Positions 1 to 9,751 of a stretch of DNA of 20,499 nucleotides are shown here, one piece after another. The translations under genes and the position numbers were made by a program. The notes under the pieces are model-generated. The model had not been told where the DNA came from, ran no database searches, and saw only the letters and a program-made list of their open reading frames with translations. This stretch comes from Pigoraptor chileana (Eukaryota; Opisthokonta; Filasterea): the NCBI GenBank assembly GCA_943704495.1, contig CALSCR010004314.1, positions 1 through 20,499 of the forward strand, given 5' to 3'. Every line of letters starts with the position of its first letter. Position 1 is the stretch's first letter.

Positions 1-26
1 GTAGTCAGAAACCTGGAACCCAATGT

Positions 27-153
27 TGGAGTCGATGGGCTAAACGCCTAAGGCAAACACAAGGAACTAAGGTCTCTCTCTTACGCATGCTTGTGGAGTC
101 CATGGGCACAGCGCCTATGACACTGACTTGAATCCTACATCTCTTACGCATGC
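27..153. repeat. Two-copy degenerate tandem duplication, period about 65
   Basis: Unit one (about 27-90) and unit two (about 94-153) both begin with tggagtc, continue with atgggc and cgccta at matching places, and both end with ctcttacgcatgc. The middles have diverged. The second unit runs straight into a CA microsatellite. It looks like an old local duplication with no coding content. Confidence 0.65.
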
Positions 154-1049
154 ACACACACACACACACATCACCATACTTTCGTAGATATTCGAGTGGG
201 TGTGCTACGCATCACATCCGTACACGAACACACACCTAGGCAACAGCCTCGCCAATAGACATCTCGACGGTCTCCTGCCAGCAACCTGGCGATCGGCGGG
301 GAAAAGTGTCATCACAATGTCCGCAACATTCTGGAATTTCGGGGTGACGATTGACATCATTCACATGAAACGTGGCACGGCAAAGCCCACGCCAAGAGTT
401 CTGCAATGTAAGACGTACTATTTCTGCGGTCTTGTGCCAGTTGTCACTTGTGTTGTGAGTGTCTGAGTATGTGACGCGACTGGCCGGGTGCCGTGACGGC
501 TGTTAGGTCTGTGTGGGTGAGTGTGTCATGACACATGTGGATGTGTGTTGTTCGACCGGTGTGCATGTGTCTGAATTCATAATCTCATGTAGTGTAGCTT
601 CGTGCAATGTATCGATGTATATCAAGTCTCTTGAGGTGTCTGCCAGTTATGTGGCCAGCCACGGTCGGTCGGACTTTGTGTAGCGTCACGTGTCGGTATG
701 CTGCGAGTATTCGTGTATGTGCATGTGTAACTCTGTGTGTGTGTGTGTGTGTGTAACTTTCATATAGTGTGTCGGTGTGTTGTGTAGATCGCTGTAATGT
801 GTGTGTACCTACAGTGTGTATGGCTTCATGTTGAGTGTGGCTACATGTATCTTTTGTCTTTGTGTGCTTTCTCCTTGGCTGTAGAGCGTGGGTTCGCACA
901 ACCAGGGGTTTTGTGGCATACAATAGGTGTGTAGTATTTGCACTGAGTGCATCAGCACGGAAATGCATATATATATATCTACAGGCACCCGTTTTGAGCT
1001 CTGCTTCAATGATGGTCGTATGCTATGTGTGTGTGACTCTTCCTGCCAG

Positions 1050-1166
1050 GCCCACACTGGCTACGGACCGCAAGGCTTGCTGTGACTGCGGTACTCGCAT
1101 CATGACCGCCCGACACGGCTGGTCACGAACTGTAAGGCTTACTGTGAATGCGGTACTCGCATCATG
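1050..1166. repeat. Two-copy tandem duplication, period 62
   Basis: The segment at 1072-1104 recurs at 1134-1166 with two base changes; both copies contain gcggtactcgcatcatg. The bases just before each copy are also weakly alike, so the true unit is probably about 50-60 bases. No gene covers it convincingly. Confidence 0.7.
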
Positions 1167-1361
1167 GCTTTTTCATAAGAGTACTCGTACGTAAGCGCTT
1201 GGTAGTATCGCAGGCACTATTGATCACCAAAGCTCAGGCTGTCAGTGAGAGCTGTGCCGGTCGTAACTGTCCGCGGCCGCGGCGGTGTCAGCATCAGATA
1301 TCGGGGGCTAGCCTGAGTTGCTTGTGTTAAATATACGCTGCCAAATAGCTGCAACACGTCT

Positions 1362-3270
1362 TCAAGTCGTTGGCTTTACATTTAGCCCAATACTCATCCA
1401 TACACGCGCAAACGCCCCCAAATTCTTCACGTCCCACTGCTCCCATTGTTCGCCACCAATTATGTTGTTGAGAACAGGCAGTCGGTAAATGAATGATTCT
1501 CGCACCCGTGCCATTTCTACGATCCTCGCCCTTGCCGCAGCGTTGGTGACGGTTCCATTCGCAGATATATCTTTCCTATCGTCCATTCCCACAAGCGTAG
1601 CCAATTTGCTTGGCCCTTTAAATCGAGGCTTTTCGAAACCGAGAAGGGACGCCTCTGGGACACGCGCCGCAAGCAAAGCGTCCCAGTTCAGGAGCTTGTC
1701 ATCGCCATGCTGGCCCTGAGGTGTTTGCCACGGAAGAACTAACTCGTCGGAAATGACGATAGGGGCGCATCCTGAAAGAAGTGCATTAAAGAGCCTGCGA
1801 GTCGACGGTGTGTCGCCCACTGGAGCTGGGCACAACACGGCGTAGAAACTGTGAAGATCCCAACGGATGGGCCTGATGAACGTCTCAAAAGTCTCATTCA
1901 GGTGTCGGGTGGTGATCATGGGGTTGCCGTCACCCAATTGGCCCAGTGTGAAGCTTGGCATACGAAGCATCGCAGACTCGACCGCTGCTCGTACGCCAGG
2001 TGGGCCCCTCATCCCCGCAACAAATACTGCCACAAGAGGCCGAAAATATTGATTGTGGAAGGCCCCCTGGGGATCCTGAATGAAACATAACAGCCCGGAA
2101 GGGAAATGGGTCAATTTTTGTCCAACTTACACCGCTTGGCAAAGCCAGCAGTGAATGTCACACAACCTGAATGCACAGTCATGACAACTGAAGAGGGCAG
2201 GCAGCATGTGTAAATAGTTGTTTGTGTTCGCCGTGAGGTCGTCTGGGTGTAAATCACTGTTGATTGCCAACGGCTTGAAAGCTTAGGCCCGCTATCCAGG
2301 TCCCCACTGAGGTGAGCACAGTCATACTAATTGTGGGCGACAGAATACAGTGGACGGGGCCCGCGGCAGCGGCTCACTCATTCAGACAGTTATTCAGGAC
2401 ACTCACCACGAATGCGGGCGAGAGGACAGGGTAGGGCGCAACGATCACACGACTGCGAGCACTTTCGGGGGCTGCCAGAAATTTGGACCGTTCCGTCTCG
2501 ATGACAACAAATGTTGCGTTGGTTTTCCAAACAAACTCATATGAGAAGAACTCTCTCTTGAAAATTGGTGGATGCGCCTGCACGATAATGTGGTCCCGCC
2601 CTCCATGTCGACGTAACCACTGGTCATCCATGCCCAAAACGGTCTTCCAGCACTCCGTCGACCCATGGAGCGCCGCCACGACGCAATTGGTGGCCTCGTG
2701 TTGCAGGGTGGTGGGGGTCGACGCAGTTTCGAGACGCATAAAGATGGTCGCATATAAGGGGATGAAAAAATAATCGGCTTTGGCGGGATCATCCACGCGA
2801 GCACACGAGTTGAGTAGGTAATCGTGGAGTAGCTGCTCAAGGGCGAACTGCGAATGTATGCAAGTAGTTGGCTTGCAATATGGGTCGACGTTAATGGTTC
2901 GTGCAAGTCGGAGGGCGTCGATGGTAAGTTCGTCCGGAAACGGGTACACATACACACGCGATCGCCAGGGACAGCCGGCGTCGTCGGTTTGGGCGCGCCG
3001 CAACGGCAAAACAGGATCGTCGGTTTCGGCGCGCCGCAACGGCAAAACAGGATCGTCGGTTTCGGCGCGCCGCAACGGCAAAAGGGCATCGTCGACTATG
3101 GCGGCCTCATCGGCGAGGTGCCTTCCTGCCACTGATTGTTGCCCTTCACCGCCCAGTCTAGCGCTGCCGGAGGTCGCCGACAGCGAATACAATAAAATGG
3201 AGATGAAAGCACAAGTCATCAAAATCACGGCATGAAGCAACCAAATCTGGCGTCTGGCAGTCGCCATCAT
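1362..3270 (-). CDS. Exostosin-family (GT47) glycosyltransferase, type II membrane protein
   Basis: Predicted to be a secretory-pathway glycosyltransferase. I model two exons, 3270-2407 and 2075-1362, joined across a 331-base intron with a gtgagt donor and a pyrimidine-rich attcag acceptor. Both junctions are phase 0, giving 525 residues. An uncleaved anchor (about residues 9-28) is followed by a stem with three 12-residue repeats (64-99). The exostosin domain then runs from about 104 to 480. Family landmarks are VYVYPFP (106-112), DDPAKADYFFIPLY (160-173), GGRDH (223-227) and, in exon 2, LFNALLSGCAPIVISDE (383-399) followed by LPW. ATG-ATG at 3270/3267 offers two adjacent starts. Gene A is transcribed divergently 837 bases away. 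GT47 covers heparan-sulfate polymerases and plant wall enzymes, so sugar donor and acceptor cannot be read from this sequence. Confidence 0.9.
2974..3081 (-). repeat. In-frame 36-base tandem repeat, three copies, in the exostosin stem
   Basis: Three head-to-tail 36-base units encode LPLRRAETDDPV, LPLRRAETDDPV and a slightly changed third copy ending in AQTDDAG. Each unit carries the palindrome ggcgcgcc. The array sits between the membrane anchor and the catalytic domain, so copy number would change stem length without touching the enzyme. The first two peptide copies are identical, which suggests recent duplication or homogenisation. Confidence 0.95.
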
Positions 3271-3835
3271 GTTCCGACGGAGTTCTCAGACGGCAGACGG
3301 TTGCCGACTGACGATTCACTTCGGAGAAAAGCTTGGCAACTCCAAGGAGGCTTGCGGCGCCGGCTACACTGATGCACTGGGTCATGTATTAGTCGTGCCG
3401 GAGTGCCCTCAGTGACAGATGGAACCAGTGAGTGAGACCAAGTCTCTTCTAATGTGATTAAGGCAGTCTTAAGCGTCAATGCCCGCGCGGGGCCCGGGCG
3501 GCGGCACGCGCCGTGAGTCGGAACTGATGCGGTGGTTTTGACGGAAGGCCGCAGCGCTCACTGAGCCCGGCGGCGGCGGCAGACTGAACTTTGTCAATAA
3601 AGTATTAATAAACGGCATCGCGGTCACTGTGATGCACGGCAGCTTTTGCATTGTCTGATTATTCGTCGATCCCAGTGGCTCGGACCAACGCAACCGTGCC
3701 GGAGCCGGGCGTCATACATGTGCTTTTGGGATTTAAAAAATTGTGGATGGCAAGCCCGATTTCACAATTAGACCGTGTTCCGGAATTGAGAAAGAGGGAG
3801 AAAAAGAGGGAAAACCAGCCAACGACTCTATATCA
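3262..3835. repeat. Interspersed repeat R1, related to R2 at 14110-14725
   Basis: About 570 bases match R2 in the same orientation, in conserved blocks with small gaps between. Shared blocks include cgccatcatgttcc at the left edge, gttgccgactgacgattcac (about 3300-3319), a block around cagatggaaccagtgagtga (about 3415-3434) running to the gattaaggcagtct stretch, caatgcccgcgcgggg, gatgcacggcagctttt, and a purine-rich right end before ccaacgactcta. Similarity fades after about 3835. I see no terminal inverted repeats and no clear target duplication. R1 fills most of the divergent spacer between the exostosin gene and gene A and so probably contains their promoters. Two AATAAA hexamers lie at 3596 and 3607 (plus strand). 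Confidence 0.75.
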
Positions 3836-4107
3836 AAAATGCACCCGCACCCAAATGGGACTTACGCCAGGGACACAGTCGGTCACGTGACTTTGGGAAA
3901 TTGGTCCCCATGGACCAACCGGTCCAGACGAAACGAAGGTATTGATGTTGCTCACCTCAAAAGCTTTCTTAAATCTTAAAAAGGTCGCACAACTAAGGCA
4001 GATACCGGACTCAACTAAAACGGCACGCGCATCCTCAGTAAACTGCGCCATCAGTCCTCTCTGTCCAGGAACCTCGGCCGGCCCTCTAACCGGAAGAAAG
4101 CAAAATA

Positions 4108-7100
4108 ATGAGCGGCGAAGTCCATATTTCAACAAATGTGCATGACCGCGACACCGGTCGGCAGCCGCATGTGCATCAGCTTGATCAACATGACGGAGCA
4201 GGCGGCCACGGCCACGGTCACGGCAGTGTCAAAGCGGCGGCTAGTGTTTTTTCCTTGATTTGTGGGCTATTTATTTGGTACGGCAGTGCGTCTATTTCGG
4301 CAATCGCATCGTCTGCGGTACTCACACGTCTCTTTCCGACATTCGTATGGATTGATGTCTCAGTTGTCCTTGTGGCGACCGGTTCGTTGCCATTGCTATG
4401 GCTCTTCGTTACACGACCTTCGGCAAGGGCACGCATTTCGCAATCGCTTTCCGACAAGACGATGCGGCGAGCAGCTTTTTTCCACACGGTTGGAACGCTA
4501 GCAACTTGTGCGTCTTTTGCTACTGTCAGCGCAAGCCTCACGCAGGTCGTCAAGGCGCTCGAGCCGGTATTTACCATGATTCTAGCTTACATACTCCACC
4601 GAAGTGCAGTTCCTCCCATGCAAACGCTGGCTGCCATGCTAATATCACTGGGGATCGCTGTGGCCTGCGCGGGCGATGGAACGGCAATATCAACTGGCGT
4701 CATGGCCGCCGTCGTATCTGCACTTTGTTTCCCGGCTCGTAACGTGCTGAGCGCAGGTGTGCGTACACAGCTGTCACCAACCGAGAAATATGCCGCCATA
4801 TCTGCGTTATCATTCGGATGGTCTCTTGCGCCACTTGCGTTCAAGCTGATATTTTTCAACTCGATATTCCTTGGCGGAATTCGAGATCGGTTAACAACCA
4901 TATTCGTCGCCGCGATCAGTCACATCTCTTACAACTCGGCTTCGTATTTCCTCCTGGACCATACAAGCCCTATTACGCATTCAATCGCCAACATTTGCAA
5001 GCGGTTTTCAACGGTCATCTCGTCGCACATTTACTTCCTCCTCCCCTACACTGGCATAGAGGCCGTGGGCCTCGCAATCACAGCAGCTGGATTCGCTCTC
5101 TACACGGCCGTTAAATTTGGATTGGGGCGACGTTCGCTCGCAGACAGCGTCAAGAGTTCGCGATGGGGGCTTGTAAAAGCCATTGCGGCATGCTTCGTTG
5201 GGGCTTTAATTCTCAGTGCCCTCGTGCGAAATTCAGGCACGCTTTTACCTGGATCATCCGTCGAACAGTCGAGCAGTAAGCCGTATGAGAGGAAGGCAGA
5301 GGCCCCTCGACTCGGTCTCATTTTGTGGCCCGAGGCTGGTTCTCCGTTTTCAGAAACCGACTCGCCCCTGGAAGCGCACATATCTCTCTTTGACGAAGTC
5401 ATTGTCATGTGCGCGCTACGTGACAGCTGCCAGCGATCTCTACTTTCCACGGGACTATCCCAGGATACTCGACTGCGCATAAGGATAGATGCTCTCGTTG
5501 GGGTGACGATGTGCGAAGGGACGGCACTTGAAAATTGGTTCGAGCAACACGTGTTGAACAAGTTGATCGTCGGCGAAGCATATCCAGTTCATGTTATGAC
5601 AGCTGTGCGGTTGTGCGCGGTGCACCGCTTTGGTGGGTCAATAATCGATCCCCACTCTGCGGCAAACCCGTGTGCAGCTGTGCACCCGCCCTGGTCCGTC
5701 TGTGTGGGTCTCAACTCCAAGGCTGCGGTGCTCGATGTGCGTGTCCTTGCGGCAGGCAGCCCTAATTCTCCTCAAGTGCTCGCTATGATTGACGCGTTTG
5801 TGAAGGCGTTTCCTGTCATTCGTTCGGTCACGGCATGGCCTCACGATGTGCGTTATGGTAAAGCACTCGCAACTGCGTTTATGGATGCGTGCTCGCCTTC
5901 TCGGCGAAAAAGTAACGACACCAGCGCTGATCTACTCCAATTTGAGGGCATACAGAAGGGATTGAGCTCATGTGTCGTCGTTAAAGTCCCTCCCATCGAA
6001 ACGACGCTTGCAAGCGGGCGAGCGTTTGTTGTCCTTTCTGGCGCGCCTTCAAGCTCAAATCCTGCCGTCAACCTGGGCGATACAATTCAGACACTTCCCG
6101 GTCTTCAATTTCTTCCTTATGTGACCGGTTTTATCGAACGTGATCTGCACGCATCCGGCGACGGCAAGTGGAGAGACAGGGGTGCAACTATGCTAACGGA
6201 CGTTAAGTGGGGGGTGTCCGTCGACACGTGGCCACCACCGCCATCAATCCAACCCATTCCGATATCGATATACGTTGATCGTCCACCTTTCGACAAATTA
6301 TTGAGCACACGCGACAGTCTTGCGTGGTTTCGCGCTCACACTCCGATCGGGGCTGGGAATTCGCAAACACTCCAGTATTTGTTATCTCTCGGAATACCAG
6401 CCTATTTTTCGGGGTCTGCAACAATGCTGCTCGGCACATCGCGGAGGCGGAATCCACCTGCGCGGGACGTTATCTACATAGTCGACGTTGGGCACAGAAT
6501 TGTCAACATGCTCCCAATAGAGATCGTTGAAAAAGCGGTGATTCTGTCCCACGAGGTGAGGATTAACACGACCGTGCACGTTGCCTCTGACAAGCTCGCT
6601 TCTTTTGTTGAGGCATTCGATCGAATACAGCGGTACCAGAGAGCGCGGCTCGTCATCACCCAAAGTATGGACGCGGCCCTTTCGTGCGTTGCAATGGAAA
6701 CGCCCGTTATTTACATCAATGACCTGTCGCCGACGGACGGGGTCTCGAATGGCCGCAACAGCACATCACCAGAAACATTCGCCAACCAGTTGAGCATTTT
6801 TCACTCTCTGGACCTCACCGATGATGCGCACACCTTCTTTTCAACATTCAATTACAACAATCCTCCGCCCAATCCGAACGTGGGTCAGAGGGATCGCCAG
6901 CGCGCGGTGTTGTGGAATTCCATTCGCAGCGACGAGGATTTGCGTGCGGCTGGTATGTTCAATGGTGTTGTGCCGCTGCGCCGACTTCCATCGCATCAGG
7001 ACTCCGTCGACGATTCTCGAACATTTTTTCACATTGTTCGGGCCCCATTCGGTGCTCATGCTCGGTCGTGGGGTGTGGTGCAACAGAGAGCACTTGAAAG

Positions 7101-7878
7101 CATTTTCTTTCATCACCCAGACGTGCGCGTTGTCATCCATGTCCTAGGCGACGTGCTCCAAAGCAGTGTGTTCTCCAGCCTCGCAGAGGTCGGGTACAAC
7201 ATAACCATTCGCTCGGTGGACGTAGCTGCACTTATGGCGCAGGCGTCCTCACAAGGAGTGGAAATGTCCCAAAGGTTTGCAGATTCCCTCCGTGCGCCAT
7301 CGGATTTTTCCCAGCACGCACAGTCCTACGCTGCCCTCAGACTGCTCATAGCGTTCTCGGAGAGTGGTGTGCATGTCGACTCGGGCGTCATTTTCACCAA
7401 AAGGATCGGGCGACTGCGCTATCTGCAAAGCTCGGTATTCAAATCTGAGTCGCACGCCGGACTCAACGGCGCACTTTTCGTTGTCGATCGGCCGGGGAGT
7501 CCACTTGCGCGGGAAGGCCTCGCGGTTTTCTCGGCTGCAAACATGAACTCGAATTTGTTTACCGGGGGCATGTCGGACGTTTTATCCCACGTTCTTGAGC
7601 AGAGAGGAAGTTTTGGGGCCGGTATGTACGTGACGCCAGCCTTGGCGTTGCGGGCCTTCGATTTGCGGAGAAAGGAGGATGCTTGCTATGAGAAAAGAGA
7701 TAGCACCTCCTTCATGCGCTTTGTGGCGGCAACTGGGCGCGAAATGCCCATGGCGGTAGTTCTTCACGGTGTCACTGAGGTGCTGCCCTCAAGTATGCAC
7801 GGAACTTTGTGCGAACATTTGTTGACGCGTTTCTGTATCATGTGCAATGAGCAGCCCCTACGGCCACTGAAATTTTAG
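4108..7878 (+). CDS. Gene A: transporter-glycosyltransferase-pyruvyltransferase-GT32 fusion, apparent pseudoenzyme paralogue
   Basis: A single open frame of 1256 residues starts at ATG 4108. Residues 1-40 are histidine-rich (H34, H36, H38 alternate with Gly). A ten-helix-type triose-phosphate translocator domain (TPT; drug/metabolite transporter superfamily) spans about 46-345. It has LTQVVKALEPVF (144-155; K149) and THSIANICKR (290-299; K298, R299). A further membrane helix lies at about 355-375. A GT-like domain (about 395-600; GGSIID, no DxD) follows, then a polysaccharide pyruvyl transferase domain (about 650-890; NLGD at 655-658) and a GT32-like domain (about 990-1230). Compared with gene B, PIGARD is PIGAGN (746-751), the family Arg-x-His is S853-M-D855, Cys of the SxCAT motif is S770, and the GT32 DxD is D1091-S-G1093. 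The frame is nevertheless fully open. I infer that transport and an architectural role survive while enzyme chemistry is lost. A full-length decaying gene is the alternative. Confidence 0.85.
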   Translation: MSGEVHISTNVHDRDTGRQPHVHQLDQHDGAGGHGHGHGSVKAAASVFSLICGLFIWYGSASISAIASSAVLTRLFPTFVWIDVSVVLVATGSLPLLWLFVTRPSARARISQSLSDKTMRRAAFFHTVGTLATCASFATVSASLTQVVKALEPVFTMILAYILHRSAVPPMQTLAAMLISLGIAVACAGDGTAISTGVMAAVVSALCFPARNVLSAGVRTQLSPTEKYAAISALSFGWSLAPLAFKLIFFNSIFLGGIRDRLTTIFVAAISHISYNSASYFLLDHTSPITHSIANICKRFSTVISSHIYFLLPYTGIEAVGLAITAAGFALYTAVKFGLGRRSLADSVKSSRWGLVKAIAACFVGALILSALVRNSGTLLPGSSVEQSSSKPYERKAEAPRLGLILWPEAGSPFSETDSPLEAHISLFDEVIVMCALRDSCQRSLLSTGLSQDTRLRIRIDALVGVTMCEGTALENWFEQHVLNKLIVGEAYPVHVMTAVRLCAVHRFGGSIIDPHSAANPCAAVHPPWSVCVGLNSKAAVLDVRVLAAGSPNSPQVLAMIDAFVKAFPVIRSVTAWPHDVRYGKALATAFMDACSPSRRKSNDTSADLLQFEGIQKGLSSCVVVKVPPIETTLASGRAFVVLSGAPSSSNPAVNLGDTIQTLPGLQFLPYVTGFIERDLHASGDGKWRDRGATMLTDVKWGVSVDTWPPPPSIQPIPISIYVDRPPFDKLLSTRDSLAWFRAHTPIGAGNSQTLQYLLSLGIPAYFSGSATMLLGTSRRRNPPARDVIYIVDVGHRIVNMLPIEIVEKAVILSHEVRINTTVHVASDKLASFVEAFDRIQRYQRARLVITQSMDAALSCVAMETPVIYINDLSPTDGVSNGRNSTSPETFANQLSIFHSLDLTDDAHTFFSTFNYNNPPPNPNVGQRDRQRAVLWNSIRSDEDLRAAGMFNGVVPLRRLPSHQDSVDDSRTFFHIVRAPFGAHARSWGVVQQRALESIFFHHPDVRVVIHVLGDVLQSSVFSSLAEVGYNITIRSVDVAALMAQASSQGVEMSQRFADSLRAPSDFSQHAQSYAALRLLIAFSESGVHVDSGVIFTKRIGRLRYLQSSVFKSESHAGLNGALFVVDRPGSPLAREGLAVFSAANMNSNLFTGGMSDVLSHVLEQRGSFGAGMYVTPALALRAFDLRRKEDACYEKRDSTSFMRFVAATGREMPMAVVLHGVTEVLPSSMHGTLCEHLLTRFCIMCNEQPLRPLKF

Positions 7879-8271
7879 CACGCTCAGGGGAGCAGCTCGA
7901 GTGCTGGTGGCGCCGTGCCATTCGTGAAACCGGCTGAATGAAATGCCCAAAATTAATTATAAAGTTTGGTGTGTAATAGTAACTTATTGTGCTGCAGGGC
8001 ACTGGTCGCCATTTGCACGCCCACAATTCCTGATCAATGTACTCAACACCATGTCAAAGAGTAAACTCAGGGCCACGTCAACCTCTATCTCGAAACATGA
8101 CGTCATCAAGGCATCTTGCGAGGTCTCGGCACAAATCTGTAGTGGGCCAGTAAAGAAATTTAATTCACGGGCCGCCGCCCTGTAGTGAGACTGGCAACCC
8201 GAATCAACCCGGCCACTATTTTCATCATGAGGCTCATATGATGCGCAAAAACAATCCAAGTGGTGCTGAAA

Positions 8272-8311
8272 CAAGGGTACTGAGCGCAGTGTACTGAGCG
8301 CGGTACCCTTG
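8272..8311. repeat. Short inverted repeat around a direct tgtactgagcgc-type duplication
   Basis: Nine-base arms (8272-8280 and 8303-8311) flank two adjacent copies of tactgagcgc. The structure could form a small stem-loop. No gene abuts it closely and I assign no function. Confidence 0.5.
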
Positions 8312-8497
8312 GATCAAGCGGACTGAGTATGGCAATGTATGGCACTCGGCATTGGTCAGATCAAACCAGCCAGCCGCAATCTGATCATGACACGGCACTT
8401 CCGGGCCCACGAAAACCGGCCTTGGTTGCCGGGGTGGTGTGCGCCGCGAAAACAGCGTTCGGGGCCGGGTCACTGAGTTGGGTGATTTTGCGCAGTT

Positions 8498-8585
8498 GCC
8501 GATAGCGAACAATTGTGAAGGGCGCAAATTAGGTCAGCCCAAGCCACTTTTCAACGAGCCGCCAATAGCGAAGCATAGTGAAAGG
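8498..8585. repeat. Diverged two-copy tandem repeat, period 63
   Basis: The segment gccgatagcgaac...gtgaagggc (8498-8523) recurs as gccaatagcgaag...gtgaaaggc (8561-8585) with several changes and one base missing. It lies in non-coding spacer. Confidence 0.45.
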
Positions 8586-8816
8586 CCAGTCCGCAGTCAG
8601 TTGTCCGTTGGCTGACGCCACCCGGCATCCACTTGGACCGACACTGCATCCACTTCGCCGCAGCGCGCCGTCACTGCCGATCGGGAGTGGGGGCCGCTCA
8701 TGATCAGTGGCCGCCGACTCGCGGAATAATTGGATGACAAAAAAGCCCGGCGCCGATGACTCGGCAACGGCTGACAACCGGGGCACCGCGATTCGTAAAT
8801 CGCCGCGGGCGCCGAA

Positions 8817-9098
8817 ATGGGTCGCTTCAAGCATGAGATTGTTAGCACGGTCAAGGCAGCACTTCGGACCACTTGCAAAAGTGCTAACCTTATTCTCGGC
8901 ATTCCGAAGTTGCCGTCCTGCGAATCAGACCAGATTTCCGCCGATGCCTACGCACTTCTCAACGCGCACGTTCGGCGCTGTCTAGAGGGCGCAACGCTGA
9001 CTCTGAGCGACAAAACATTCGAGCAAACGCAGCTCCGCCATCTCTTTCTTCTTGTCTCGGCGTCATCAGCTCCAAAGCAGCCTCCACACGGCCGATAA
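8817..9098 (+). CDS. Possible small hypothetical ORF (93 codons)
   Basis: An ATG-started frame in otherwise empty spacer encodes a mildly amphipathic peptide beginning MGRFKHEIVSTVKAALRTT. It has no signal peptide, membrane segment or motif that I recognise. Its only support is that the composition looks less repetitive than the surrounding open frames. It could be a chance frame or a gene relic. Confidence 0.15.
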   Translation: MGRFKHEIVSTVKAALRTTCKSANLILGIPKLPSCESDQISADAYALLNAHVRRCLEGATLTLSDKTFEQTQLRHLFLLVSASSAPKQPPHGR

Positions 9099-9668
9099 TA
9101 TTCCTACTTTTGCAATCCGTCCGTGCTGGTGGGCGCATGACAAGGAGGCCGGAGGCCATAGTGTGTCCGTCCCCTCTGTAAAGATGGGGGGATCTAAATC
9201 CGAGTTCGGCGAGATCTCGGGATTTGCAGCCAAATTACCGCGCGCAATACCTTACACTAAAGTGTGGTGTTGCGCTTCTGATGTCTTGCGATCTAATCAG
9301 CAATCGAATCAAAATGGCTCCAGAAGTATGCCAAAATGCTGTACTCAAAAAGTTCACAAGAGAAAACGAACAAAAGAATAGATTCTGAGAGTGACGACCA
9401 AATAGATCTGCCCCAGATTGATACAACACATATAGAGAAAATGCACGTCGCACGCATTACACTGGCCGGCCACTAGTGGATAACTGCGAGTGCCTTGACC
9501 GGCATGACCGTGCCGCCCACTGATGGCAATCAGCACGCCGCGTCCCGGGGACTCATTGTCAAAAGGTCCGGCTAGGCCGATGGCCGCCGTCGGCCGTCCC
9601 GGAGCGCCCCCCCCTGTCCCGAGCCTGCCCCGCCGCGAGTGCCGGGCCGTGGGCCCAAATCATGATCA

Positions 9669-9751
9669 CTAAGGCCACTAGTCCATTGCGGGCACATGGG
9701 TGCTCCAATTTACTAGGCCACTAGCCGGTCCATTGGGCACATGGGAGCCCC
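9669..9751. repeat. Degenerate tandem pair around ggccacta...cacatggg, period about 44
   Basis: Unit one (9669-9706) and unit two (9713-9751) share aggccactag, gtccattg, ggcacatggg and gctcc/gcccc at matching places. The pair lies in a GC-rich island upstream of gene B, and the ggccactagt core also appears alone near 9469. It could be a remnant of a longer array. Confidence 0.6.

Larger units (their letters stand above)
1..1361. other. Gene-poor TG/CA-rich intergenic DNA
   Basis: I find no convincing gene here. The open frames are short, overlap one another on both strands and are built from TG/CA repeats. The stretch holds a CA run at about 152-170, a TG run at about 734-754, scattered TGTG tracts between, a short TA run near 967-978, and the two tandem duplications listed separately. 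It forms the 3' flank of the exostosin gene, which ends at 1362. I see no clear polyadenylation hexamer just beyond that stop. Confidence 0.6.

Noticed and set aside
585-1330. Overlapping open frames on both strands in the TG-rich left end
   Set aside because: They consist of His-Thr, Val-Cys and similar repeat translations, overlap one another and show no domain; chance frames in microsatellite DNA.
3262-3835. R1/R2 as solo long terminal repeats
   Set aside because: A TG...CA outline can be drawn, but the similarity extends a few bases beyond it on the left, no target-site duplication is visible and no retroelement coding remains; left as an unclassified repeat.
9300-9475. Open stretch encoding a Lys-rich then acidic segment
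   Set aside because: No ATG at its beginning, no recognised domain and no clear splice partners; too weak to call an exon.
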